Shown piece by piece: positions 17,166 through 27,340 of a stretch of DNA of 64,000 nucleotides. The position numbers and the translations under genes were made by a program. This DNA is from Pantoea sp. 1.19. Lineage in GTDB: Bacteria > Pseudomonadota > Gammaproteobacteria > Enterobacterales > Enterobacteriaceae. The DNA lies in the NCBI RefSeq assembly GCF_001922585.1, contig NZ_MRBS01000008.1, positions 62,001-126,000 of the forward strand, written 5' to 3'. Under the pieces are notes generated by a model that saw only the letters and a list, made by a program, of their open reading frames with translations, did no database searches and was not told the DNA's origin. Every line of letters starts with the position of its first letter. Position 1 is the first letter of the stretch.

Positions 17166-19349
17166 ATGCCGCAGGTGACGTACCGGCACACTAACGGCGT
17201 GCGGGTCACGCTGGTGCAGCAGCCGCAGGCCAGTCGGGCCTCGGCGCTCTGGCGGGTCGCCGCCGGCAGTTTGCACGAGCCGACGGCGTGGCCAGGTCTG
17301 GCGCACCTGCTGGAACATCTGCTGTTCCGCGGCAGCCGCCGCTATAGCGGCGAACAGCAGCTGATGCACTGGGCGCCGGCCCGCGGCGGGCGAGTGAATG
17401 CCACCACCCGCCTCAGCGATACCGCGGCGTTTGTCGAAATGCCCGCCGGGCTGCTGGCTCCGGCCGTGGCGCGGCTCACCGACCTGATTACCGCGCCGCT
17501 GCTGCAGCCGGAAGCGGTCGCGCAGGAAGCGGCCATCATTGACGCCGAATACCGGCTGCTACAGCGCGATGCTCCGGGCCGCATCGAAGCGGCGCTGCTG
17601 CATGCGCTGAGCCGGGGAGACGGGCCGCTGGCGCGCTTTCGCATCGGCAGCCTCGCGGCCTTTGGCGCGGATCCGGTGCGGCTGCGCGCGGCGCTGGTGG
17701 CGTTTCATCAGCGGCACTATCACGCCGGCAATCTGCACCTCTGGCTGCAGGGGCCGCAGCCACTATCCACGCTGGCGGCGCTGGCCGATCGGGCCGCGGC
17801 GGCGGTGGCTCCGGCGCGATCGCGCACGCCGATCCGACCGCGTGCGGTGCCCGGCAGTGGCCTGACGCTGCGGCTACCGAAGGACGCGCCGATGCTGGTG
17901 CTCAGCTTTGTGCTGCCGGCCGCCGCGCGCCGGGCGCTGCGCCCGCTGGCGCTGGCGCTGGCGGATCCGCGACCCGGTAGTCTGCTGGCCAGCCTGCGCG
18001 CGCGCGGGCTGGCTGACGGGATAACGCTGCAGAGCGAGCCGCTGGACGACCGGCGTCACTGGCTGCGCGTGCAGTTCACGCTGGCGCAGGCCGGGAGCGA
18101 TCTGGCCACGCTGGAAGCGCTGTTTTTTCGCTGGTGTCGCCAGCTGGCCGCGGGGGATCGCACCCTGTGGCAGCGGCTGGCGCAGCGCAGCGCAGCCCAG
18201 CTGGCCGCGCTGACGCCGCTGGAGGCGCTGCGCGCCGCTGCGCTGGGATGGCCCGCCCCGCGCTACGCGGCCTGGAGACCACTGCTGGCCGCGCTGCGGC
18301 CCGCACGGGCCACTCGCCTGTGGGTCTCGGATGAGGCGGGCGGTGAGCCGCTGATCTGCCAGGGGCTGCCGCTGCGGTTGGCACCGTGGCCGGTGACGGC
18401 GCACCGGCGCACCGGCGGCGGACGCTTTTTGCTTTTCCCACCGGCGGCGCGGCCTGCCGAGCCGGTGCTGCCGCACGCGCGGGCGCTGCTGGCTCACCGG
18501 CCGCAGCCCGGATTACCGCAGCTGATCCTGCGGCCGCAGTGTGCCGCCGGGCTCAGCGATGAGCAGGGCCTGATTTGGCAGAGGCGGCTGGCTCCGCTGG
18601 CGGCCGATCTGGCCATCGGCGGGGATCTGCTCAGCCTGACGGCGGAGCAGGGCGTCTGGACGCTACGCATCACCGCGCCCGCGGCGCGGCTGCCGGCGGC
18701 GCTGGCGGCGGCAATTACCCTGCTGCGCGCGGAGGACCCGCCGGCTGATGGCGAAGCGCTGCGGCAGGCCAGGCGGGCGCTTCGGCAGGCTGACCGGACG
18801 ATTGCCGTACGGCGGCTGCTGATCCGGCTGCCGCAGGCGATGCGGGCCGCCTGGCCACGGCCGCAGTTGGCGTGGCAGGCGACGCTGGGGGGAGGGGACA
18901 CTCCGCTGCGGACGCGGCTGACGCAGTATCTTAGCGCCTTTCCCCGGCCGCTGGTTGCCGCCGCTGCGCCCCCGCCGCCGCCGGCCGGCCGGCGCTTTCA
19001 GCTGACGGCGCAGGACGATCAGCACGCACTGCTGCTGTTTATTCCGCTGCCTGCGGATCGGGCGGCCTGCCTGCGCGCAGGCGTCAGCGATCTGCAGCCG
19101 CACTTTTACCAGCAGCTGCGGATAGTGCGTCAGCTGGGCTATGTCGCACAGTGCCAGTGGCACGCCTGCGCCGACGCCGAAGGCGCGCTGCTGCTGCTGC
19201 AGTCGCCGCATACCGAACCGGCGGGGCTGCGGCGGGCGGTAGCCGATTTTCTGCGCGCCGAAGCAGATCGCTCACCGACCGCGCAGGCGCTGCTGTCGCG
19301 GCTGGCGGTGGCCTGGTGCGGGGAGATCGTTGGGCGGGACGGCGGCTAG
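17166..19349 (+). CDS. pqqF: PqqF, M16 family zinc protease
   Basis: A 727-residue M16 protease, slightly shorter than Klebsiella PqqF. The inverted zinc motif HxxEH is at 47-51 (HLLEH). The third ligand is expected in the EAAIIDAEYRLL stretch about 75 residues later. PqqF, with PqqG in some bacteria, cuts modified PqqA to free the Glu-Tyr pair. It follows pqqE by only three bases, so the whole set pqqABCDEF is one cluster here, whereas many bacteria carry pqqF elsewhere. The C-terminal half is very rich in Arg, Ala and Leu and diverges quickly, which is usual for the family. Confidence 0.93.
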   Translation: MPQVTYRHTNGVRVTLVQQPQASRASALWRVAAGSLHEPTAWPGLAHLLEHLLFRGSRRYSGEQQLMHWAPARGGRVNATTRLSDTAAFVEMPAGLLAPAVARLTDLITAPLLQPEAVAQEAAIIDAEYRLLQRDAPGRIEAALLHALSRGDGPLARFRIGSLAAFGADPVRLRAALVAFHQRHYHAGNLHLWLQGPQPLSTLAALADRAAAAVAPARSRTPIRPRAVPGSGLTLRLPKDAPMLVLSFVLPAAARRALRPLALALADPRPGSLLASLRARGLADGITLQSEPLDDRRHWLRVQFTLAQAGSDLATLEALFFRWCRQLAAGDRTLWQRLAQRSAAQLAALTPLEALRAAALGWPAPRYAAWRPLLAALRPARATRLWVSDEAGGEPLICQGLPLRLAPWPVTAHRRTGGGRFLLFPPAARPAEPVLPHARALLAHRPQPGLPQLILRPQCAAGLSDEQGLIWQRRLAPLAADLAIGGDLLSLTAEQGVWTLRITAPAARLPAALAAAITLLRAEDPPADGEALRQARRALRQADRTIAVRRLLIRLPQAMRAAWPRPQLAWQATLGGGDTPLRTRLTQYLSAFPRPLVAAAAPPPPPAGRRFQLTAQDDQHALLLFIPLPADRAACLRAGVSDLQPHFYQQLRIVRQLGYVAQCQWHACADAEGALLLLQSPHTEPAGLRRAVADFLRAEADRSPTAQALLSRLAVAWCGEIVGRDGG

Positions 19350-19644
19350 CCGCAGGCAAGCCGCCAGCGGGGAACCGGACGTGAGCGACCTGACGATCGC
19401 CGTGAGCCCCCCTGCGGCCGGCGGCAACAAGGCGTCACCGGCTCCGCGTAATCCGTGTGCTCATCGCGCCGCAGTCAGCGCGGGGCGACCGCAAACGGCC
19501 GTCTCCTGCGCCGCTGAGGCCGACCTGACCGTCAGCCACCGCGGCTGGCGCGACGCCCTTATCGCCGCCGTGTTAACCGCGGCGTGTCAACGTGCCCCGC
19601 CGCAACGCCCCGCAGGCGGCGGGCGTATGGGCCGGCGGACGGGC
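19350..19644. other. G+C-rich gap between convergent pqqF and yghU
   Basis: About 295 bases with no supported gene. A hairpin (CCCGCCGC / GCGGCGGG, 19596-19623) lies about 20 bases beyond the yghU stop and could help end that message, although no T-tract follows it. Open frames here are long only because stop codons are rare at this base composition. Confidence 0.5.
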
Positions 19645-20487
19645 TTACAGATCCAGCCCGTCGAAATCGCTGGCGCGGTGGCGCTCGGGCAGCTGCACGT
19701 CACCCCAGGTGCGGTTAACGACGCGCCCGCGCTTCACCGCCGGCCGCGCGGCAATTGCCTGTGCCCAGCGCTGCAGGTGGGTATAGGACGCCACATCAAG
19801 AAACTCTGCCGCCTCATACTGATTATTCAGCACCAGGTTGCCATACCAGGGCCAGATGGCGATATCGGCAATGCTGTACGCCTCGCCGGCGATAAACGGC
19901 CGCCCGGCCAGCTGCTTGTCCAGCACGTCCAGCTGGCGCTTCGCCTCCATGGTAAAGCGATCGATGGCGTAGGCAATTTTCACCGGCGCATAGTGATAAA
20001 AGTGGCCGAAGCCGCCGCCGAGGTAGGGGGCCGATCCCTGCAGCCAGAACAGCCAGTTCAGTACCTCGGTGCGTTCACCCGCGGCGCTGGGCAGAAAATG
20101 ACCAAACTTCTCGGCCAGATACAGCAAGATGGCACCGGATTCGAATACCCGCAGCGGAGGCGTTACGCTGGTATCCAGCAGCGCCGGGATCTTCGAGTTC
20201 GGGTTCACCGCGACAAAACCGCTGGAGAACTGATCGCCCTCCTGGATACGAATCAGGTGCGCATCATAGTCGGCGCCGCTGACGCCCAGCGCCAGTAACT
20301 CTTCCAGCAGGATGGTAATTTTCTGGCCGTTCGGCGTACCCAGTGAATAGAGCTGTAGCGGCTGTTCGCCGACCGGCAGCGTCTGTTCGTGGGTGGCACC
20401 GGCAATCGGGCGGTTAATCGCTGCAAAAGCGCCGCCGCTCTGCGGCTGCCAGGTCCAGACTGTTGGGGGCTGATAGGGGGCTGACAT
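19645..20487 (-). CDS. yghU: YghU-type glutathione S-transferase
   Basis: A 280-residue (from ATG 20487) nu-class glutathione transferase, close to E. coli YghU throughout. The opening YQPPTVWTW leads to GAFAAINRP. The thioredoxin-like domain has LYSLGTPNGQKITILLEELL, followed by NPNSKIPAL and FESGAILLYLAEKFG, and a helical domain holds GGGFGHFYHYAPVKI. YghU binds two glutathiones and reduces organic peroxides and disulphides in the cytoplasm. A GTG six codons upstream (20505) is an alternative start. The ATG is preferred because it matches the length of homologues and has a GAGG-like site in front. Confidence 0.93.
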   Translation of the reverse strand: MSAPYQPPTVWTWQPQSGGAFAAINRPIAGATHEQTLPVGEQPLQLYSLGTPNGQKITILLEELLALGVSGADYDAHLIRIQEGDQFSSGFVAVNPNSKIPALLDTSVTPPLRVFESGAILLYLAEKFGHFLPSAAGERTEVLNWLFWLQGSAPYLGGGFGHFYHYAPVKIAYAIDRFTMEAKRQLDVLDKQLAGRPFIAGEAYSIADIAIWPWYGNLVLNNQYEAAEFLDVASYTHLQRWAQAIAARPAVKRGRVVNRTWGDVQLPERHRASDFDGLDL

Positions 20488-20640
20488 GCTGTTGGCCTCG
20501 CTCACTGATTCGGTTGTTGAGCCAGTAAGTGTAGCAGGCGCTACCGGTGCGATTTAGCCGCAAGGGGGGATCGGCCACCCTCCGCGCGCAGGCCGCCCCG
20601 CCGGTCCGCTGATAAGGCTGGTGGGCTCATCAGCGTAAAC

Positions 20641-21435
20641 TTATCCCTGCGCGTCGTTGGCCGCCCGGGTGAGGATCTGCTGATAGTTGGGCGTTGCCTG
20701 CGCAACGTTGGCAAAGATCCGCTGTTTTGCTGCCTCGACCACCGCCGGGGAGGCGCTCTGCGGGCTGCCGGCATTAAACGGCGGATGGGGATCGTACTGG
20801 GTTATCAGCTGCGCCAGTTCGGCATTATGCTGTGAGGTCAGCACCGCCAGCAGCTGCAGGCCAAAATCGATGCCGGCGGTTACGCCGCCGCCGGTGATGC
20901 GGTTGCGGTCGGTCACCACGCGCTGCTGCAGCGGAATGGCGCCGAAGCGCGACAGATCGTCCAGCATCGACCAGTGCGTGGTGGCGCGATAGCCGTGCAT
21001 CAGCCCGGCAGCGGCGAGAATGATCGCACCGGTGCAGATGCTGGTTACGTACTCAGCGCGCTGGCCAACCCGGTGCAGAAACGCCAGCAGCTGCCGATCC
21101 TCAATTGTCCGATACGGGTTCCCGGTGCCGGGGATACACAGCACGCTGGTGTCGGTGATGTCATCAAACCGCTTATTGGCGATCAGGTTGACAGCCTCGA
21201 TCTCCGTTTTCACGGTGCCGGTCCGGTGCCAGACATACTCCAGCTCATAGCCGCTAAACTGCAGCAGGGTCATCGGGCCGATCAGATCCAGCGGCGTCAT
21301 ATTCTCAAACAGCACGAAAGTGATCCGCTTCGTCGACGCGCCGGGGATGGCGGTCCGCGGGGTGGCCAGCGCCGGCTGCAGCTGGCTTAAAAAGTAGCTG
21401 GCGGCGCTGAGTTTTAAAAAGTCTCTTCGATCCAC
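20641..21435 (-). CDS. Tat-exported DJ-1/PfpI family protein
   Basis: A 264-residue protein. It starts with GTG (preceded by AGGA) and a twin-arginine signal, DRRDFLKLSAASYFL, so export folded to the periplasm is expected. The mature part is a DJ-1/PfpI (GATase1-like) domain: ITFVLFENMTPLDLIGPM, the nucleophile elbow SICTGAIILAAAGLM with the cysteine, and GGGVTAGIDFGLQLL near the end. It resembles isonitrile hydratase-like and ThiJ proteins, but those are usually cytoplasmic. The substrate is unknown. It is a single gene, divergent from scrK. Confidence 0.85.
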   Translation of the reverse strand: MDRRDFLKLSAASYFLSQLQPALATPRTAIPGASTKRITFVLFENMTPLDLIGPMTLLQFSGYELEYVWHRTGTVKTEIEAVNLIANKRFDDITDTSVLCIPGTGNPYRTIEDRQLLAFLHRVGQRAEYVTSICTGAIILAAAGLMHGYRATTHWSMLDDLSRFGAIPLQQRVVTDRNRITGGGVTAGIDFGLQLLAVLTSQHNAELAQLITQYDPHPPFNAGSPQSASPAVVEAAKQRIFANVAQATPNYQQILTRAANDAQG

Positions 21436-21671
21436 AATAACGTCCTGTGCGGTGGGGAAATGGTGACGGCGGTTATAGCGGATTCCCGGTCGGGAGGAAA
21501 GCGCTGGCCGGGCCCCACTTTGCCGATATTAAGCGCTTTTAGGCATAATTTAGAGAATAATGTCGCACGTAGAGTGATGGTTTAAATGTACGAGATAAAT
21601 AATAGGGAATTAGCCTGAGAAAACGCGATACGGCGCAATGGCGCGACCCGGGGGCTCGGCACACAAAACCA

Positions 21672-21699
21672 TTGCGTAGCTAAACCGGTTTAATTTAAT
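21672..21699 (+). promoter_or_regulatory. scrK promoter with ScrR operator between -35 and -10
   Basis: TTGCGT (21672-21677) and TTTAAT (21694-21699) are spaced by 16 bases. The 12-bp perfect palindrome TAAACCGGTTTA (21681-21692) lies between them, so bound ScrR would block RNA polymerase. The same palindrome recurs before scrY. Confidence 0.7.
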
Positions 21700-21740
21700 G
21701 TTTAGCCAATTTTTATCCAGCTATTCACCAAGGAGTCATC

Positions 21741-22667
21741 ATGACCGCAAAAGTCTGGGTGCTCGGCGACGCCGTCGTCGATCTGCTACCCGAAGGGGAA
21801 GGACGCCTGCTGAAGTGCCCCGGCGGAGCGCCCGCCAACGTCGCGGTTGGCATCGCCCGCCTGCAGGGCAGCAGCGGTTTTATTGGTCGGGTCGGTGACG
21901 ATCCCTTCGGCCGCTGGCTGCAGGAGGTGCTGGCGCAGGAAGGGGTGGATACCGCCCGCATGCGGCGGGATGCCGCTCAGCGCACCTCGACGGTGGTGGT
22001 CGATCTGGATCACGAAGGCGAACGCACCTTCACCTTTATGGTGCGCCCCAGCGCCGATCTGTTCTTGACCGCCGACGATCTGCCAACCTTTTCCGCCGGT
22101 GAGTGGCTGCACGCGTGTTCAATCGCCCTGTCGGCGGAGCCTTCGCGCAGCACCGCCCTCGCGGCGATGCGGCAGATTAAAGCGGCCGGCGGATCGATAA
22201 GCTTCGATCCCAATATCCGCGAGGATCTCTGGCAAGATCAGCAGACCCTGCGCGACTGCCTGCACGAGGCGCTGACGCTGGCCGACGTGGTCAAGCTGTC
22301 GGAAGATGAGCTGCGCTTCTTTGCCGGCGACGGCGCGCTGCCGGCGTGCATGGCGCAGCTGGCTGAGCGCTATCGGCTGCGGCTGCTGCTGGTGACGCAG
22401 GGGAAAGCCGGCGTGCACGCCTGGCGCGGTGGCGCGCTGCAGCACTATCCTACGCTGCCGGTGCTCAGCGTCGATACGACCGGAGCCGGTGACGCCTTTG
22501 TCAGCGGGCTTCTGTGGGGACTGAGCCGGGAAGGCATGCCGGAGAGCGACGCCGCGCTGGCCGGGATCCTGCAGGTGGCACAAATTTGCGGAGCGCTGGC
22601 CACCACCGCCAAAGGGGCAATGACCGCGCTGCCTCACCTGGCCGAGCTGCAGCAGCAGCTGGCGTGA
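21741..22667 (+). CDS. scrK: ScrK, ATP-dependent fructokinase
   Basis: A 308-residue PfkB/ribokinase-family sugar kinase. PGGAPANVAVGIARL near the start is the substrate-side signature. TTGAGDAFVSGLLWG holds the catalytic base Asp251 and the anion hole. It phosphorylates the fructose freed when sucrose-6-phosphate is cut by ScrB. A good AAGGAG ribosome site precedes the ATG. It is transcribed from its own promoter with a ScrR operator and ends at a strong terminator, so it is a separate unit of the scr regulon, as in Klebsiella and the pUR400 system. Confidence 0.95.
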   Translation: MTAKVWVLGDAVVDLLPEGEGRLLKCPGGAPANVAVGIARLQGSSGFIGRVGDDPFGRWLQEVLAQEGVDTARMRRDAAQRTSTVVVDLDHEGERTFTFMVRPSADLFLTADDLPTFSAGEWLHACSIALSAEPSRSTALAAMRQIKAAGGSISFDPNIREDLWQDQQTLRDCLHEALTLADVVKLSEDELRFFAGDGALPACMAQLAERYRLRLLLVTQGKAGVHAWRGGALQHYPTLPVLSVDTTGAGDAFVSGLLWGLSREGMPESDAALAGILQVAQICGALATTAKGAMTALPHLAELQQQLA

Positions 22668-22677
22668 TTACGGCACG

Positions 22678-22702
22678 ACCGGGCCAGACGGCCCGGTTTA
22701 TT
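22678..22702 (+). terminator. Terminator after scrK
   Basis: An 8-bp perfect stem ACCGGGCC / GGCCCGGT with loop AGAC is followed by TTATT, ten bases after the scrK stop. It separates scrK from scrYAB. Confidence 0.8.
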
Positions 22703-22721
22703 GCCCGCCTGAGGCGCGATC

Positions 22722-22737
22722 TGAGACCCCGCTCACA
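22722..22737 (+). promoter_or_regulatory. CRP site of the scrY promoter
   Basis: TGAGA-N6-TCACA matches the CRP consensus TGTGA-N6-TCACA at nine of ten positions. Its centre lies about 41 bases before the start expected from the -10 box at 22757-22762, the position of a class II activator site. This fits known catabolite control of scr operons. Confidence 0.7.
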
Positions 22738-22742
22738 ATGAC

Positions 22743-22762
22743 TAAAACGGTTTAGCTATAAT
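22743..22762 (+). promoter_or_regulatory. scrY -10 box with upstream ScrR operator
   Basis: A perfect -10 box TATAAT (22757-22762) follows directly on a one-mismatch ScrR palindrome TAAAACGGTTTA (22743-22754). No good -35 box is visible, as expected for a CRP-dependent promoter. Confidence 0.75.
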
Positions 22763-22801
22763 CGTTGCCTGCATCCATTTCCCCTGATTATGATTCCAGC
22801 T

Positions 22802-22813
22802 TAAACCGGTTTA
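22802..22813 (+). promoter_or_regulatory. Second ScrR operator before scrY
   Basis: A perfect TAAACCGGTTTA palindrome about 33 bases downstream of the expected start site. The two operators centred 59 bases apart may allow looping or road-block repression. Confidence 0.8.
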
Positions 22814-22829
22814 GCTAACTACCTGATGA

Positions 22830-24470
<1,641 letters not shown>

Positions 24471-24474
24471 CAGG

Positions 24475-24492
24475 CGCCCCCCTCCGGGGGCG
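24475..24492 (+). promoter_or_regulatory. Hairpin between scrY and scrA
   Basis: A 7-bp G+C stem CGCCCCC / GGGGGCG with a 4-base loop, four bases after the scrY stop and without a T-tract. It probably protects the upstream scrY message or lowers scrA relative to scrY rather than terminating. Confidence 0.6.
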
Positions 24493-24527
24493 TATGACGT
24501 GTAATGATGCGTTTGACAGAGGGTGTT

Positions 24528-25901
24528 ATGGATTATCAACAGATTGTCCGGCAGCTGATCCCGCTGCTGGGAGGCAAAGAGAATATCGCCAGCGCCGCGC
24601 ACTGCGCGACCCGCCTGCGGCTGGTGCTGGCGGATGACGCGCTGGCCGATACCCAGGCAATTGGCCAACTTGACGGCGTTAAAGGCTGCTTTCGCAACGC
24701 CGGTCAGATGCAGGTAATTTTCGGCACCGGCGTGGTCAATAAAGTCTACGCCGCTTTTATCACCGAAGCCGGCATCGGCGAATCCAGCAAAGCTGAGGCG
24801 GCGAATCTTGCCGCACGCAAGCTGAACCCGTTCCAGCGCATCGCCCGCCTGCTGTCGAATATTTTTGTGCCGATCATTCCGGCCATCGTCGCCTCCGGCC
24901 TGCTGATGGGGCTGCTCGGCATGGTGAAAACCTACGGCTGGGTGAGCGCCGATAACGCGCTGTACGTCATGCTGGATATGTGCAGCTCGGCGGCGTTCAT
25001 TATTCTCCCGATCCTGATTGGCTTCACCGCCGCGCGCGAGTTTGGCGGTAATCCCTATCTGGGCGCGACCCTGGGCGGGATCCTCACCCATCCGGCGCTG
25101 ACCAACGCCTGGGGCGTCGCCAGCGGCTTCCATACCATGAACGTGATGGGTTTTGACGTGGCGATGATCGGCTACCAGGGCACGGTATTTCCGGTGTTAC
25201 TGGCGGTGTGGTTTATGAGCCTGCTGGAAAAGCAGCTGCGACGGGTTATCCCCGATGCGCTGGATCTGATCCTGACGCCGTTTTTTACCGTGATCATCTC
25301 CGGATTTGTGGCGCTACTGGTGATTGGCCCGGCGGGCCGCGCCCTCGGCGACGGCATTTCGCTGGTGCTGAGTACGCTGATTGCCCACGCCGGCTGGCTG
25401 GCCGGACTGGTGTTTGGCGGCCTCTATTCGGCCATCGTAATTACCGGTATTCATCACAGCTTCCATGCCGTTGAGGCCGGGCTGCTGGGTAACCCGACCA
25501 TCGGCGTCAACTTCCTGCTGCCGATCTGGGCAATGGCCAACGTGGCGCAGGGCGGCGCCTGTCTGGCGGTATGGTTTAAAACCCGCGATGCGAAGATCAA
25601 AGCCATTACCCTGCCGTCGGCGTTCTCTGCGGTACTCGGCATTACCGAGGCGGCGATATTTGGTATCAACCTGCGGTTTGTGAAGCCGTTCATTGCCGGG
25701 CTGGTCGGCGGTGCCGCCGGCGGCGCCTGGGTGGTGGCTTCCCACGTTTATATGACCGCGGTGGGACTGACCGGTCTGCCGGGGATGGCGATTGTGAAGG
25801 GCGGTTCTTTGCTGAACTATATGACAGGAATGGCGATCGCGTTTAGCGTGGCCTTTATCGTTTCGCTGCTGCTGAAATACCGCGCCGAGAGTGAAGCATG
25901 A
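24528..25901 (+). CDS. scrA: ScrA, sucrose-specific PTS enzyme IIBC
   Basis: A 457-residue PTS permease of the glucose-sucrose superfamily. The IIB domain comes first with the phosphorylated Cys26 in AAHCATRLRL. The IIC domain follows from about residue 105 with some ten membrane segments and the ITGIHHSFHAVEAGL loop. It imports sucrose as sucrose-6-phosphate and relies on the Crr IIA protein encoded elsewhere. ATG 24528 is preferred over the in-frame ATG 24504 because of a GAGGG ribosome site and the family start MDYQQI. The ATGA overlap with scrB shows coupling. Confidence 0.95.
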   Translation: MDYQQIVRQLIPLLGGKENIASAAHCATRLRLVLADDALADTQAIGQLDGVKGCFRNAGQMQVIFGTGVVNKVYAAFITEAGIGESSKAEAANLAARKLNPFQRIARLLSNIFVPIIPAIVASGLLMGLLGMVKTYGWVSADNALYVMLDMCSSAAFIILPILIGFTAAREFGGNPYLGATLGGILTHPALTNAWGVASGFHTMNVMGFDVAMIGYQGTVFPVLLAVWFMSLLEKQLRRVIPDALDLILTPFFTVIISGFVALLVIGPAGRALGDGISLVLSTLIAHAGWLAGLVFGGLYSAIVITGIHHSFHAVEAGLLGNPTIGVNFLLPIWAMANVAQGGACLAVWFKTRDAKIKAITLPSAFSAVLGITEAAIFGINLRFVKPFIAGLVGGAAGGAWVVASHVYMTAVGLTGLPGMAIVKGGSLLNYMTGMAIAFSVAFIVSLLLKYRAESEA

Positions 25902-27310
25902 CCGCGTCGACCCTGCTACCGGCCATATTGCAGGCGGTGCTGCGCGGGCAGCCGCGCGCGCTGCGCGATCCGCACTACCCGCGCTGGCACCTCGCTCCGC
26001 CGACCGGTCTGCTGAACGACCCCAACGGGTTTATTCAGTTTCAGGGACGCTGGCACCTGTTTTATCAATGGAATGCGCTGGACTGCAGCCACCGGCATAA
26101 GTGCTGGGGGCACTGGTCCTCGGCCGATCTGCTGCACTGGCAGCACGAGCCGCTGGCGCTGATGCCGGATCGGCCCTATGACCGGGATGGCTGCTACTCC
26201 GGCAGCGCGGTCGACGATCGCGGGACGCTGACGCTCTGCTATACCGGCAACGTCAAATTTGCTGATGGCAGCCGCACCGCCTGGCAGTGCCTGGCGGTGC
26301 AAAATGCGGCGGGCGGCTTCGATAAGCTTGGCCCGGTACTGGCGCTGCCCGCTGGCTATACCGGGCACGTGCGCGACCCGAAAGTGTGGCAGCACGCGGG
26401 GCGCTGGTACATGGTGCTGGGCGCGCAGGACAGCGCGCGGCGCGGTAAAGTGCTGCTGTATGTCTCAGCGGATTTACGCCAGTGGCAGTCGCTGGGTGAG
26501 CTGGCCGGCAGCCAGCTGGGCGGGCTCGGCGAGGCCGGCTATATGTGGGAGTGTCCGGATCTGTTCAGCCTTGGCGAGCAGAGCGTGTTGATCTGCTGCC
26601 CGCAGGGGCTGGCGCCGGAGGCGAGGCGTTTTCTGAATGCCCATCCGGGCGCCTGGCTCAGCGGCGAGATGGATTACGCCAGCGGCACCTTTCGCCATGG
26701 GCCGCTGCACGAAATCGATGCCGGTTTCGAGTTCTACGCGCCGCAGACCGCGCTCAGCGACGACGGCCGCCGGCTGCTGATCGGCTGGATGGGCGTGCCG
26801 GATGGCGAAGAGAGGCTGCAGCCCACCGTTGCGCAGGGGTGGATCCATCAGATGACCTGCCCGCGCGAGCTGTCGCTACGTGACGGCCAGCTGATGCAGC
26901 AGCCGGCGCGCGAACTGCAGGCGCTGCGCTACGATGCGCAGCACTGGCAGGGCGTGGCCGACGAGGCGCCGCGGCTGGCGGCTGACGGGCTCGAGCTGCT
27001 GATCGCCGCCCACGGCGGTGCGCTCAGCCTGGACTTCAGCGATACGCTGCGGCTAAGCTGGCAGCCCACTGGCCTGACGCTGGCGCGCCGTAGCCTCGCC
27101 AGCGGTGAATGGCAGACTCGCTACTGGAGCGGTGAGGTAACTCACCTGCAGCTGCTGTGCGATCGCTCCAGCGTGGAGATCTTTATCAACCACGGCGCCG
27201 GGGTAATGAGTAGCCGCTACTTTCCGCACGGGCCGTCGCAGCTGCACATCACCGGCGATGCCCAACTGGATCTGCAAAGCTGGTCGTTGCGCGACTGCAT
27301 GGTAGAATAA
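25898..27310 (+). CDS. scrB: ScrB, sucrose-6-phosphate hydrolase (GH32)
   Basis: A 470-residue glycoside hydrolase family 32 enzyme. The nucleophile Asp41 is in LLNDPNG (residues 39-45). The transition-state stabiliser is in HVRDPKVW, and the acid/base glutamate is in MWECPDLF. A C-terminal beta-sandwich begins around residue 340, with DRSSVEIFINHG near the end. It cuts sucrose-6-phosphate to glucose-6-phosphate and fructose, which ScrK then uses. It overlaps scrA by four bases. Confidence 0.96.
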   Translation: MTASTLLPAILQAVLRGQPRALRDPHYPRWHLAPPTGLLNDPNGFIQFQGRWHLFYQWNALDCSHRHKCWGHWSSADLLHWQHEPLALMPDRPYDRDGCYSGSAVDDRGTLTLCYTGNVKFADGSRTAWQCLAVQNAAGGFDKLGPVLALPAGYTGHVRDPKVWQHAGRWYMVLGAQDSARRGKVLLYVSADLRQWQSLGELAGSQLGGLGEAGYMWECPDLFSLGEQSVLICCPQGLAPEARRFLNAHPGAWLSGEMDYASGTFRHGPLHEIDAGFEFYAPQTALSDDGRRLLIGWMGVPDGEERLQPTVAQGWIHQMTCPRELSLRDGQLMQQPARELQALRYDAQHWQGVADEAPRLAADGLELLIAAHGGALSLDFSDTLRLSWQPTGLTLARRSLASGEWQTRYWSGEVTHLQLLCDRSSVEIFINHGAGVMSSRYFPHGPSQLHITGDAQLDLQSWSLRDCMVE

Positions 27311-27340
27311 GAGTTTAGCCAACCAGCCATAACGTATCCC

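Noticed and set aside
16047..17369. 440-codon open frame on the minus strand
   Set aside because: Antisense to pqqE and pqqF. The encoded chain is rich in His, Arg and Gln with no family features.
19330..20298. 322-codon open frame on the plus strand between pqqF and yghU
   Set aside because: Most of it is antisense to yghU, and the unique first 100 codons are low-complexity without homology or a ribosome site.
27311..27340. Possible ScrR operator before scrR (TTTAGCCAACCAG)
   Set aside because: Only a half site matches and no palindrome is present.
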